Origin: Glandiceps talaboti
Taxonomy: Eukaryota; Hemichordata; Enteropneusta; Spengelidae
NCBI RefSeq assembly: GCF_964340395.1
Contig: NC_135558.1
Coordinates: 13,469,501-13,533,500 of the forward strand
Direction: 5' to 3'
DNA length: 64,000 nucleotides
In this document: piece after piece, positions 1 to 59,229 of the stretch
How positions within the stretch are numbered: position 1 is the first letter of the stretch
Layout of the letters: each line of letters begins with the position of its first letter
Translations under genes and position numbers: made by a program
The notes under the pieces: model-generated
What the model was told of the DNA's origin: nothing
Databases searched by the model: none
The model's input: the letters and a program-made list of their open reading frames with translations, nothing else

Positions 1-155
1 TGTGCTGTACTGTGTTGTGCTGTGCTGTGCTGTGCTGTGTTGTGCTGTGTTGTGTTGTGTTGTGCTGTGTTGTGTTGTGTTGTGTTGTGTTGTGTTGTGT
101 TGTGTTGTGTTCTGTTCTGTTCTGTTCTGTTGTGTTCTGTTGTGTTCTGTTGGTG
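1..155. repeat. pentanucleotide (TGTGY)n microsatellite
   Basis: Degenerate TGTGC/TGTGT pentamers become TCTGT towards the right end. The array continues off the left edge of the window. The overlapping cysteine/valine-rich reading frames are translations of the repeat, not genes. Confidence 0.9.
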
Positions 156-2087
156 TGTTCGGCTACATATTGTGTTGTGGCGTGCCTTCGTGATCTGTAC
201 TTTTGCACATTTGTATATGTATGAAATCGAAGTAAAAAGACAAAATGTAAAAAAAAAAGAGAAGAAGAAAAAGAAGAAGAAGAAGACAACGAATTAAGAA
301 AAATATACCCTTTCCTGTACGCGATAATTCTCATTGACTGTCTCAGGTTAGGCGGTAATAACAATATGATAAATGAAGCCGTAAGCTTATCAGGTGTTAG
401 TCTAATTAATTAGAATCTTAATCTGATTAACGAAATCTCATGAAATGTACATCTGCACTCATTTCTACTTAGATGAAAAGTTCATTTCAAATGAAATTGT
501 TACATGAAATAAACATACTCTCTTTTTTTCTCTTTGCACATCTTTTTGAGAAAATATGACTTAACATAAAAATAAAACACTTCAGAAACGACTTTTACTT
601 TCACGACTTTTACTTGCTAGTTCGAATTCAATATTGAAAACATATTCTAACGCCACACTTGAAGACAGTTTCTAGTTTAAACTCTACGTGTACCATCTGC
701 TCTAGGCGAACCAAAATGTTTCATCCGTGCGCGAGAGGCATCGGAATTTAAAGGCAGCTGTCGAGTAAATCACGTGTGAAATAATGATAAGAAAGCCTGC
801 GTAAAATACTGTAATTGTCTGTACTAGATTGCTTTCCGACAGTGAGGGAAATATTGCCGGTGCGAGGTCAAACGAGAGGTCACTTAATATCGTGGCTAAA
901 TCTCCGCCTAGTCACTGATCACAATTTGTAAAAGAAAAAAAAAGGAATCACCCCTACTGATTTACAACAACGAACATTCCGGGAAAGAAAATTAACTAGT
1001 GGGGACAATTGAAGGAAACTGCGTTCTTTTCTACAGCGACCAATTTAATTTAGTGCGTTTGAGAGCGCCAGTTCAGGCTCAAAAACGGATTTAGTGATCA
1101 AGAAATGCAGTCTATTCAAAACGTATCAATTCCACGTCCAATAAAATGAAATTATGGGCAAATTCTTCTACTCTGGGAAGATACTTTAAAAAGGAACTTA
1201 TCGGCTTATATTAAATTTAACACATGGGTATAGGCTTCTTTACAGATTAGCTATTTCATAATTCGACATATTACAGTGAATTCCATTCTTTTCGCCGCTC
1301 CCCCCCCCCTTTTTTTTTAAAGCCATGGAATTTTAATTCTTCTCTGTGTGTTCGTTTGCTCTCAAAGCGGATCACTTATAGAATGATTTCATTTGAATTA
1401 CGCTATGAATAGTAATATCGGGTTCCACACTATTGAATTCCTTGAACACGCACTCCAACTATCTTTCAAAACTCTTTTCTGAGATATTACAATTGGCGGG
1501 GGGGGGGGGCTAAACTTTTACCACACATATAGAACGAAAGCCTTGTACTCGTTTAGTACATGCTTAGTGTCAAAAGAGGTTTTAGCTCAGAGGAGAGCTG
1601 AACTTTAAGGATAAGTCCGATGTTCTCCTTCTTAAAACGTCGTGGTTCTCAGTTTTGGTTCTCTCAGCGGTGAACTTGCCTTTTGTGTCTTTTTTGAATA
1701 GTTGTTATTAAAGGAAGGAATTAGCATTTTCAGAAAGAATTCAAGATCACGAGTATTTGACTCGGAATATGGGATTTAAATTGGACCAAACATGCCCATC
1801 TTTTAATATTTCTGTTTTGTTGTTCCACCGAGTAATTTTTCAATTTGAAAGTAAATGTATTGTTTTCTTTTAGGAGTAATTTCATCGATCATCAAAATAT
1901 GATTATCAAGAATTAAAATGTTTGATCACACACAAGTCAAAGTGTTCATACTTTGTACGTCGACTGAAAAAATAAGTAAAATACACGGAAACGTACTAAA
2001 AGGCACCAGGTTTCCTTATCAACTCAAACTGTTTTTCAATTAAGCAACATACATTCTTTCAAAACTAAGACCATGATGTAACCCTAC
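156..2087. other. intron after the helix 3 exon; no exon recognised
   Basis: This holds a purine-rich A/G tract at 248-297, short C and G homopolymers (about 1303-1318 and 1498-1509), and a palindromic homeodomain site TAATTAATTA at 403-412. I searched the minus strand for the acidic Lim3 C-terminal segment expected after SDKDGYE and for a long open frame, and found neither. Confidence 0.6.
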
Positions 2088-47902
<45,815 letters not shown>

Positions 47903-48030
47903 CGTCCCAAATTTTTTGGAGTTTTAAGCCGATCAAAAATCGGATTTGTCTGCCGATGTGGCGATTAATTTGAGTCTACCTTTCAGAACACTTATTCAAG
48001 TAGTTCGGCTGGGGTTTTGTCGCTAACTAT

Positions 48031-48067
48031 CGTCGGAGTGTATTGGCCCAGAGCTCTATATACGTCA
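48031..48067 (-). promoter_or_regulatory. candidate core promoter of distal exon 1b
   Basis: On the minus strand, 5' to 3', there is a CRE-like TGACGTA running into TATATAGAG (TATA near 48056-48062) and then GGGCCAATAC (CCAAT core about 48043). A TSS near 48025-48030 would leave a 5' UTR of about 125 nt before the ATG at 47902. The CCAAT box lying downstream of the TATA is atypical. The transcription start is inferred, not seen. Confidence 0.35.
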
Positions 48068-49617
48068 CATTGATACCTCATTGTTATGTATGCTACAACA
48101 AGACCCACCTAGTTGTCTAGTTTGAAGTGGTGTAAAGCTCATACAAGCAAACAAACCTGTGTCTTTAGATGTTAGAGAGTTTCTCCATCATTTGTTTGTG
48201 TGTCGAAATTTTTTGAGGTTCTTCCAAAATTTCAATTAGGATACAGACTAAAAAAAAGTCGACAGCTAAACTGTAGTTCTTCCCAATAAAAACAGAAATT
48301 GAGGTGTTTTTTGCGAGTGTAATTTTCCTAAAAGCCGTTGGAGGAAATAATTTAACCAAGCAGACGTGCTGGATTTCAAATATACTACTCAAGCACGCCT
48401 TTCTTCAGTTTTATTTTATTTTTGAAAAATAATCAAGAAAGGGTGGCCAGACAAAAAAAATGAACGGACAATAAATAAGTAAATATAACTCACGTCTTCA
48501 AAGACGGTAAATAGACGGCACTTTAACGTCTCCGGGCGTTCTATTTTTATTGTTTTGAAATTCAAGTTTCTTACACTTTTTAAATATTAATGGCCGGCAA
48601 TTCATCATTATAGAATTTTTTTTGTCATTGGGAAAAAAAATACATGTACTTCGGATAATTAAACGGGGTTAGGCTAAATGAATGGTGCGTTTCGCTCACC
48701 CATTCCACTCAATTGCTACTGGTCTTGCAATAACATATATATTATCAAGGGAAATCAGTTGGAGTGCCATCACTGCATAGACAGACTAAAAACTCCCATT
48801 TCCATAAGCCGCTTATAGAACGCTGCATCGGGCATTGTTTCAGGCGCGATCATTGGCAGCCCTAAGCAACCGGGCGACAGTTGCAAACCGAGAGCCTTTT
48901 TACCAAATTAGTTTCAGTACTTTCGAAATTAAATATCACCATTTAGCTAAGAGATGAGAGAAAGTTTAATGTTTTTTTTTTTACTTTTTAAAAACGCAAC
49001 GAATTCACTATCTAGACCAATGATGCGAGAAAAAGATTTCGGTTTAACTTTTATTACAACAGCTTGGAAATATTGGGCTCCCTTCAGCCTCCTTTGTGTA
49101 GAGTAAACATCCAATCTCCAAGTCCTTCCTCCTCATAATAAACGACTTTACCTTTTGCGAATTCCAAAAGCGATTTTTTTCCCCAACATTTATCATTTTC
49201 CTTCGACTTCGGATAAATATGACCCACTGCTATTTGATAGCGAGTACTGCACATTTCAATTTCGGAAAAAAGAAAATATGTCCAAAAAATTGGCGGGAAA
49301 ACGAAATACTCCAACTGTTAATCAATATATCGTACATAGAGTCGAGTATATGAAACAAGACCGTGTGATTATAAGACGTTGTCATATGGGATGTGAATCT
49401 AAAATTGCGCAATAATTTATCATGTGAGGAACATTTTTTGTCTTTCGAATTCGTTTTTAAAAAATGAATAAATAAAAAGAGAAAATATAGACATTATTGT
49501 GAGATGCTGTAGGGATTGTCTTGCAATTCCTTGCTACTTACCAACTAATTTCAATCATAATGATGGGACTCCATTCTCTAGTATAAAACTATTTAGTATG
49601 GCAGCCACAGTTTCTCT

Positions 49618-49803
49618 CCATGTATGTATGTATGTATGTATGTATGTATGTATGTATGTATGTATGTATGTATGTATGTATGTATGTATGTATGTATGTA
49701 TGTATGCATGTATGTATGTATGTATGTATGTACGTATGTATGTATGTATGTATGTATGTATGTATGTATGTATGTATGTATGTATGTATGTATGTATGCA
49801 TGC

Positions 49804-49836
<33 letters not shown>

Positions 49837-49945
49837 TGTATGTATGTATGTATGTATGTATGTATGTGTGTGTATGTATGTATGTATGTATGTATGTATG
49901 TATGTATGTATGTATGTATGTATGTATGTATGTATGTATGCATGC

Positions 49946-49978
<33 letters not shown>

Positions 49979-50141
49979 TGTATGTATGTATGTATGTATG
50001 TATGTGTGTGTATGTATGTATGTATGTATGTATGTATGTATGTATGTATGTATGTATGTATGCATGTATGCGTGTATGTATGTATGTATGTATGTATGTA
50101 TGTATGTATGTATGTATGTATGTATGTATGTATGTATGTAT
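49618..50141. repeat. (GTAT)n microsatellite, ~520 bp, with internal duplication
   Basis: This is the longest simple array in the window. Interruption pairs (GCATGCATATA at 49798 and 49940; ATGTGTGTGTA at 49864 and 50002) recur about 140 bp apart, showing a segmental duplication within it. Confidence 0.97.
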
Positions 50142-50577
50142 TTTATTATTATTATAGAAAATAAGAAAACCGAAAGCACACTATATCCCTATTCCACATC
50201 TGGTATTTATTGTATATCGTTAGTGTTAACATTGTCGTCATTATCTGTATTAGTCCTATTTAATTCATAGTTGATTGATTGTTGTCATTGCATGCTATTG
50301 ATGCGATACCTATACAATTTGTTATGTGATTGTCTTCTTAACAATTGCCTGTACAGATGAAAACACAATATTTCAAGAAACTATCCTCAGTTACCGTGGT
50401 TACTGTTTCTCTCAGCAAGGGTGGTGAAACGGTGGGAAGTTTTATCACCAGAATGTTGAAGACATTTTCTAACTATCGCATTATTCTAAATGGATCGATA
50501 TCCGATGTTTTAAAGTGTGGGATTTATTCTTCACCCTGGGAGATGAACTTCCAACAGTTTAACTAATTAAGTTCTCT

Positions 50578-50781
<204 letters not shown>

Positions 50782-50883
50782 TTTAGCGAAAAGCAGGACA
50801 GTTGTGTTTTCTTTGTCCGTGTTTGTGTATACGTGTCCCACTTTCTCTTGGTTTGTTTTATGGCATGATGTTTATTTATATGT

Positions 50884-50905
50884 GTTGTTGTTGTTGTTGT
50901 TGTTT

Positions 50906-50944
<39 letters not shown>
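50884..50944. repeat. (GTT)n microsatellite
   Basis: GTT triplets with one T-run interruption. Confidence 0.95.
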
Positions 50945-50945
<1 letters not shown>

Positions 50946-51937
50946 ACATTGAATACAACTTTCAAGCTTACAATCGAAATCTTGTTCGATAGAAGACGAT
51001 TCGAATATTATAACGCAACATTTTTCCTAAATATATTACTGATAAGTTCCACATTCTGAGAATGTTGGTCACTGTAATTTTCCCTTTGAAACGCCTGTAA
51101 AGTAACCGTTTTGTTCAAAGTCTGGACCGTCACATCAATTAAGTTCTAATTGCAAAGAAGTCATGTTTTCAAAGTCTTTCATCCAGACACTGTTGGGTTT
51201 CAAGTATCCATTGTCAGTCTCCGTTCCCCCTTTATCGTCTTTGTAACCTTTTTTGTTTTGTCGAGCTGGAGTTGTCGCGTGTCGAGACCGATCCCCTAAG
51301 AATCACTAGGCGATGTATTTCAACGAAACGATCGTCAACAAAGCCCCCAGACAACAGAGGGAAGCATGTGAGGGCTTGTTACGTATTGAGATGCGACAGT
51401 GGTTCGCCTTGGGGTGTAGCCAGTGAACTCTATCATTTTTATGGTGAACAAAAACACCGTATGAATAGCCATCGTTTTGACATGGTTCCCAGCTGACTAG
51501 GGATGCGCAGAACCCGAAGGAATAGCATACAACAAACAGCAACGTACCGTGTAGAACTGTCATTTTACGGCTCCCCAAGGTCTCAGCTCAACAATCGCAC
51601 CCAAGCAACTTGATTTCCCAAGGGGAACGCGGTAATGTTGTCAAAGAGAAAATAAAGATATTTTTACAGCTACATAGCTTGAAATGGTTAACAAGTCTTT
51701 TTTTTTTTGTAGTGAGTCAATACACAGGTAAAACAACCTTCATAAAAAAATGGGCGTTGTTATGGTTACAAGTGTACATTTTACTCTCATAAACACACTT
51801 AGTAAAATATACACGCAGTTTTCGTCGTAATAGACACAATGTTTGGGTCATTAGCCGATAAAATAATTTAAAAATACGCAGCGATCACAAAATCCAATGC
51901 GGTTAGTGGTTTCCTGGCCGTCGCTACTCACTCCAAC

Positions 51938-52201
51938 GAACATTTCAGAGAACGAAATATTGGTGGAAACGCACAAGAATACATTTTGAATATTGCTTCA
52001 TTTTTTTCGAACATTTCAGAAAACGAAATATATTTGAAAATGTACAAGGATATATTTGAATTTTGTTTTATTTTACGTAGGAACGTTTCAGAGAACAAAG
52101 TATACAGGGAAATGTCACTACAACGAACATTTCAGAGAACACAAAAATATACCGGGAAATGTACAAGAATAAGTTGAGATTTGCATACTGCTTCATTTGT
52201 C
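51938..52201. repeat. degenerate ~72 bp minisatellite
   Basis: Four units begin GAACATTTCAGAGAAC at 51938, 52009, 52081 (GAACGTTTC) and 52125. Full units continue with AATGTACAAGAATA and TTGCTTCATTT. The third unit is truncated to 44 bp. Confidence 0.82.
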
Positions 52202-52556
52202 AAGTACAGTCAAACACTTACAAATGATACATTGGTGTGATAACGACTGGGGCATCATGAAGATTAAGTCTCGTACATTGTTTGTAATGCAATTCCCCGA
52301 CCTTTTCTCAAGTTAATCAATCGACGTGTTTATCTTTGAAATCGACATGTACCTTCAATGTCTTTACATTAGAGATAGCCACACAGTGTTTGGAATTGAA
52401 TTATACGGTCGTGACTCCTGAAACAGACATGACAATTTCTATGAAATGAACATGGTGTGTTTATGGAATTAAGGTTTACTAGAACGAATAAGGAGGTTAA
52501 TGTCTCCGGCACTTAATATTTGAACATATTTTTTTGAAGTCTTTACATCAGTTTTA

Positions 52557-52752
52557 ATTGTGTGCTTGTTTGTGTATGTGTGTATGTGTGTACGTGTGTG
52601 TGTATGTATGTATGTATGTATGTATGTATGTATGTATGTATGTATGTATGTATGTATGTATGTATGTATGTATGTATGTATGTATGTATGTATGTATGTA
52701 TGCATGCATGCGCACACGTGTGTGTTTATGTGCGTGTGCGTGCTTGCGCGCG
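52557..52752. repeat. (GTAT)n microsatellite with GT/GC-rich right end
   Basis: GTGT and GTAT tetramers end in a GCATGC and TGCGTG alternating purine-pyrimidine stretch that could favour Z-DNA. Confidence 0.95.
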
Positions 52753-52868
52753 CAAATTTCAATCTAATTTTAAGACAGATCTAAGACTTATAGACAATGG
52801 TGCTTCTCGAAGAATTTGTGTTCATGTTTGTCTGGTGTAAAATTTCATTTGTGATACGCACTAGATCA

Positions 52869-52889
52869 TTTTTTTTTTTTTTTTTTTTG
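52869..52889. repeat. poly-T tract
   Basis: A run of about 20 T residues. No retroelement body was seen adjoining it. Confidence 0.85.
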
Positions 52890-53513
52890 CGGACGCAGGA
52901 ATAAGACCTCCCTATTGAAAGACAATGACGCTTCTACATGTCCGTGAGAAATACTATTTTAGCCGCATTTTCAAAAGATGTCGACACGTGTCTTGTGAAA
53001 AAGAGACAGGTAAAAACATAGTAGCCAGGCCTTCCTATTGTTTCCACGGTACGGTCCATCTCCACTCGACACATCGCAGTTTGATTCTAATCCTGATGAC
53101 AATTTTCACCCCACTATGTAATCGTTCGTTAATTAGTACTCGAGTACCTTCTTCTTAACGCCCCCCCCCCCCTATCTAAGCAATAAATAGAGTTACATAT
53201 TTCATATTTTCTGTAAGTCCTTACTTACGTCACGCTGATTGTATGGTTTCGTGGTGAACAAACATATCAATAAAATTTAAATTTTAATGACTTTCCTAAC
53301 TGGTGTAAATAGTACCGTCAACGACTAGTTGACAGAAAATATGGCTTGCATGCATGATTGGGGCGTTTCATGTAAAACTTTGACAAAATAGACTACTTTC
53401 TATAAAAAAAAAATGAGAGCAAAAGTTAAAGATAGCACAAATTCTAAAAGTACAAACTAAATAAGAAGTCTGTCTCTAACCAAATTATCGTACCGCCAAC
53501 TAGCCAAAGAGTA

Positions 53514-54257
<744 letters not shown>

Positions 54258-55293
54258 AACTTGAAACCTGCCAATTTGACAACGTTGTAGAGACTGTACG
54301 GTCGACAACTTTTGCGCTCTTATTCATCAAAGTCGGGCATTGCAACATGATTTTTTGGTGGGTTATCGGAGGGGGGAGTCGATTTATCGTTTCTGCTTTG
54401 CCTGGACTATAAACATTGATAATTGATAATTTAGTCATCGTCAGAAATAACTTAATACTAAGTGATTTTCAGTTAAAACATAGTACTTGTTTTGACGTGT
54501 GAAATGTAAGGATGACTCTATAAGCTTCAATTACACTCTTTCGCCATGATACATCTCCAACATTTAGCAAACTATCAGATTTCGCTAACGGGAACGTCTG
54601 TGCCATTAAAGAAACACAAGCCAACACTTTTGACGGGAAAAGAATAAATTTTACATGAGGTGAAAATCTGTTACACCAGTTTCGAATTTCAATGCGATTC
54701 ATCAGGATAGAGTGTGTACATGTTCTAAGTAGATGTTATCAGCGAAGCAGTTAAAAGTTCTTGCTTATTCGATCAGTGTGTACGTGAATTTTCATTAGTT
54801 TTGTTTTCGTGAAAAGGGATTCGCATCACGGAAATCTTGTACAAGAGTGAGTAATTTAAAATAGTTGAAAATGCAGTGTTCTTTTGTGAACTTTCAGGAG
54901 TTTTGTTTTCATCATGAATCGAGAATTGTATTGCGGAAATATTTTACAAGAGTGCCCAACTCGTCATTTTTTTTAGTTTGTGAAATATTGGAAATGTTGG
55001 AGGTATAACGTCGCTAATGATTGTCAGTTTGATTGTCATGTTTGTTTAACGGTACCATATGGTTGATAACCCATTTTTAACACCCGTCTGTTATAATATT
55101 GATAATACAAGACATACATACAAACAATAACAATTTGTCTTCAATAACGGAAAACAAAATAGCGTGTGTTCATGCACGTGACCACGACAATGTGAGCTCT
55201 AATAAACAGTATACAGGATGGGGGTAGGTTGTAAGATTACCGTCCTTAATTGCTGTTAATTGTGTAGAATTGGGTAGCTTATGCAAATTGCAA

Positions 55294-55374
55294 AAGGAGA
55301 GAGAGAGAGTGAGAGAGAGAGAGAGAGAGAGTGAGAGAGAGAGAGGTGGGGAGGGAGGGAGAGGGAGAGAGGGA
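55294..55374. repeat. (GA)n purine tract
   Basis: GA repeats with GTGA and GGGA interruptions. Confidence 0.92.
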
Positions 55375-55524
55375 TGAAAGAGAATAGTTGATGTTTCAGT
55401 GTTATACGTTATACTTTGAGAGTGTTATTTACCCCTGTATAAATAGAGAGACTGATTTGCGTTGACACATGAATTGGTACAGATAATTTTAGGGAATGCC
55501 GGTAAGATAACGGACATACCTGTG

Positions 55525-55774
55525 TACCTACCTATCTACCCACCCACCCACCCACCCACCCACCCACCTACCTACCTACCTACATACATACATACATACA
55601 TACATACATACATACATACATACATACATACATACATACATACACACATACACACATACACACATACACACATACATACATACATACATACATACATACA
55701 TACATACATACATACATACATACATACATACATACATACACACATACACACGCACGCACGCACGCACGCACGCA

Positions 55775-55807
<33 letters not shown>

Positions 55808-55857
55808 GCTGGCTGGCTGGCTGGCTGGCAGGCAGGCAGGCAGACAGGCAGGCAGGC

Positions 55858-55913
<56 letters not shown>

Positions 55914-55986
55914 TGGCTGGGTAGGTAGATGATGGATGAGTGGATGGATGGACGGACGGACGGACGGACGGACAGACAGACAGACA
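55525..55986. repeat. stepwise compound tetranucleotide array
   Basis: Successive blocks of CTAC, CCAC, CTAC, CATA/CACA, CGCA, CTGG, GGCA, CAGA, TGGA/GATG and CGGA tetramers, ending in CAGA. Most neighbouring blocks differ by a single base per unit. Reading frames of about 160 residues on both strands are repeat translations. Confidence 0.95.
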
Positions 55987-56463
55987 TATGAATGAATGGA
56001 TGTAGACGGACGAGAAATAACGAAAGATCGATAAGGAGAATAAATATACATGTCCACACAAAGCGTGAAGTATTTTAACTTTATTAAAGGAAAGTGTCAG
56101 TCTGCCAGGAAATCAATTAAATGGCATTACATAAAATGTCAATATAGAGCCAACAAACTGTCTCGAACTCTGTGGAACACACGACACGTCGGCTAAACTC
56201 AGTATTACGTGTTTAATGCTGCTCGCGTTTGTTGTCAATTCAACTCAGTGTAAATTGACTTCCATCTTTATTCAACGATATCACACTGAATATAACATCG
56301 ATCTAAAAAAAATAACTTAATCTGATGAAAAAAATAACAGAAATTAAAGAGAAAAAGAATACATGGTCGCTACAATTTCTGTATATTCTCCTAAAATGTC
56401 TTTTTCTTCTGGTATTAGTCTTCGTAAAGAAAAAAAAGACTAAAGAGCATTTGATTCATTAAT

Positions 56464-56512
56464 ATGTAAATGTGTTTACTTTTATGCAAATGTGTTTACT
56501 TTTTATGCAAAT
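56464..56512 (+). promoter_or_regulatory. tandem POU-octamer / forkhead site cluster
   Basis: Three octamer-like sites (ATGTAAAT at 56464, ATGCAAAT at 56484 and 56505) alternate with two forkhead cores TGTTTAC (56473 and 56493) in a repeated ~20 bp unit. The motifs match consensus exactly; function is inferred. Confidence 0.4.
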
Positions 56513-58936
56513 ATATTTAAATATTATAGACCTTTTCATCTGCAGTTCTCCATATCTTCCAATCATATGTCGATCAAAAGAAATCGAACTATCAATTTTT
56601 GTATCGACATCCCGAAGCACAAGTGACATCAGTTTCCAAGATGACATCTGAAAAAAAGGAAGACCTTTGGGGGTCTACAGAATTGTTTATCGAAAATATT
56701 TCCTCGTAATGTGCTTGACTAATAAAGATCTATTTCTTACGCCGTAAAGTTGTCACTTGACATTTTTCATAGTTACAATGATAAATAAGAATACGGTCCG
56801 AAGTCTTCACGATCGCAAAAAAATTCCCGCCAAAATTATAAAAACAAATTTTTTTTTAAATTTTTTTTTTAGAACTGTATTGTAATTCTGAGTCTAATTG
56901 TGGATTGGATTGTGAGGTACTATGGATAAATTTGTGTAATAAATATATATTTTAAGATTTTGACATGTTTGACCTGTATACAAGATCCAATGATGATATA
57001 TAATAATAATAAATGCAACATTACTTCGCACACATCTGGTTGTCAAAGGATTTACGTGGTCATTATTCTCGGGTACTCGGGGATTTTTTTTTTCTCTTCA
57101 AACGTCATATGACTTAGTTAGAAGGGAGATACATCTTATCTAACAAAACCCATTGAACAGCGAATTTCCACTCATGATAGGGGGAAAACATGTTTTCCCT
57201 TTCAGACCCGCTGTTGAGAGAGCGTATGAAGGACTTTACTGAAAGGAAGCCGTCATCTTGATAGGTAATGTAATGTAAAAAGAGTGTCCATTTGAAAAGA
57301 CACTAAGATGTACATTCCTTAATGGAACGAACAAAAAAAAATAAGTTGTGTAGTGATGGGTGTATAATATTTTAAACATCTATGCCCTTTAGTATACGCG
57401 TGTGTAGGTGCATTACTGAGATCCCTGAAAGGCAGGCAGGTAAAGCATGTTACAAAAGAACAACGAAGAAAGAACGTCTCTTAAGTAGGCCTTCACAGGC
57501 ATCCAAAAGAAAAACGTCTTTGTGAAACCATAACATACACATTACAGTATTTGGTAGCTTAGGTCGTAAGAATTTGAAAGGGGTTTTGTGTTGCCTTGGT
57601 GACGAATGCTTGATGCGTTTCAAGAATATAGGATGATGTTGATATGATGGAGAACGCGGAGAGTAGAATCAAGACGTCTCTCTCTCTCTCTAATTAGAAG
57701 TACACGGCGAGTAATGACCGAACAGGAGAAAGCAGCGGTGACCCCATTAAACAGATTAACTTTGGATAAAAAATTACCAAACATCGTACTAGCTTCTAAC
57801 GCGTCTGAGAGAAAAAAACATCATTAACCAATATGAAATTAGAATATCGTCCAAAACTCAGAGTATTAATGATGAGAACAACCGTTGAGCTCAGGTGTAG
57901 CCGAGTCGAGTTTAATTTTTTAGCGGGCCAAGATATCGGATATGCATGGTTTCATTTCTATGCGCTTCGCTTTTGTCATGGCACGCTGTCATAGTCCTCG
58001 TCATCACAGCAACGGTGTTTTATCGATATTCTCGAGAGTCGTTCCAATCAAACAAATTGCTGGCCAGCGTCCAACCAACTCCATTTTTTTAATTAGCGGG
58101 AAAGCTACTTTACTATTCCTAGTAAAGCAATGGGTCGAAAGACTGAAAGAAAAAAAAAAGGGATATTACCATTCTTCTATCTGGGACACTTTCACTGTTC
58201 GGGTTTTTCTCTTTCGTTATTAAAGGGTTGGAGATTGTTTTTTGTATTTCTTTGTTTCTTTTACGTTACTTTTTAATCAAACATTTTTGTTTAAAAAAAA
58301 TTAAAACTCGACATGTGAGCCCTCGGAATCGTGTATTCATATTCGACTCTTTGTCCGTGTTTCCTAATATAAGCAAACACTACGGTACGAGCACGATATT
58401 TTGGTCTGAATTTGGTGACTGCAGAGTATATTATACTCCAGTATGATTTCACGGATACCTTGATACCTAGACTTGCCTGCGATATACCGGGCGTCCGTCC
58501 ACATCCCACGAATTTAGTCAACCGAATCAATTGTGAAGTCTTCGAATGATACACGAGTTCTCTTTCAGCCTTACTCAGGAAGTATGCTCAAGGAAATTAT
58601 TAGGATATTTGTTCTCGAAGGTGAACATGGCGGATATCCGCATACACGGATGTGGACAATAGGTGATATGATTCCACTCTTTAGCAATATTAACACCCGA
58701 GTACTTTAAAGTGCGTTTTATTTTCCTGTTACGGATTAATGACACACACTACTTCTCTTAAGGTCATGCATGCCAATGTGTTTGTTCTTATTGCAACATT
58801 ATTTTTTTATTTTGTGTATTTAACGTATTTTACAATTTTTTTTTCGGTAATGTGTGCCATTACAGTAGATGAAATAATTCGGTTGCTATGCATACGTTTG
58901 ACACACAGGTATTGAAAATTTTGTAATTTGGAAAAT

Positions 58937-59162
58937 ATCAACATCAATATCACCACTACCACCGTAGTGGTCGTCGTCGTCGTCGTCAACACCGCCACCG
59001 CCACCACTATCACCACGACTATCACTACCACCACCACATCTTCACCATCTTCATCACCACCACTGCCATCGCCACAATTATCGTCATTGATATAATCGAC
59101 GAAATCGTCGTCATCGTCATCACCGTCACCACCACCACCACCACCATCACCATCACCACCAC

Positions 59163-59226
<64 letters not shown>
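58937..59226. repeat. trinucleotide array (CAC/CGT/CAT)n
   Basis: Mixed CAC, ATC and CGT triplets resolve into a pure CAT array at about 59163-59226. Valine- and methionine-rich frames here are repeat translations. Confidence 0.95.

Positions 59227-59229
<3 letters not shown>

Noticed and set aside
49084-49314. 76-residue minus-strand frame with a protein-like C-terminal half
   Set aside because: No recognised domain, no supporting splice context, and overlapping frames of similar length on the other strand. Treated as chance.
49499-50270. Long frames of 116-221 residues with YVCM or HTYI patterns
   Set aside because: They are translations of (GTAT)n in all frames. The same applies to the frames at 10516-10913, 17937-18191, 29738-30375, 36841-37230, 52469-52840 and 55462-56061.
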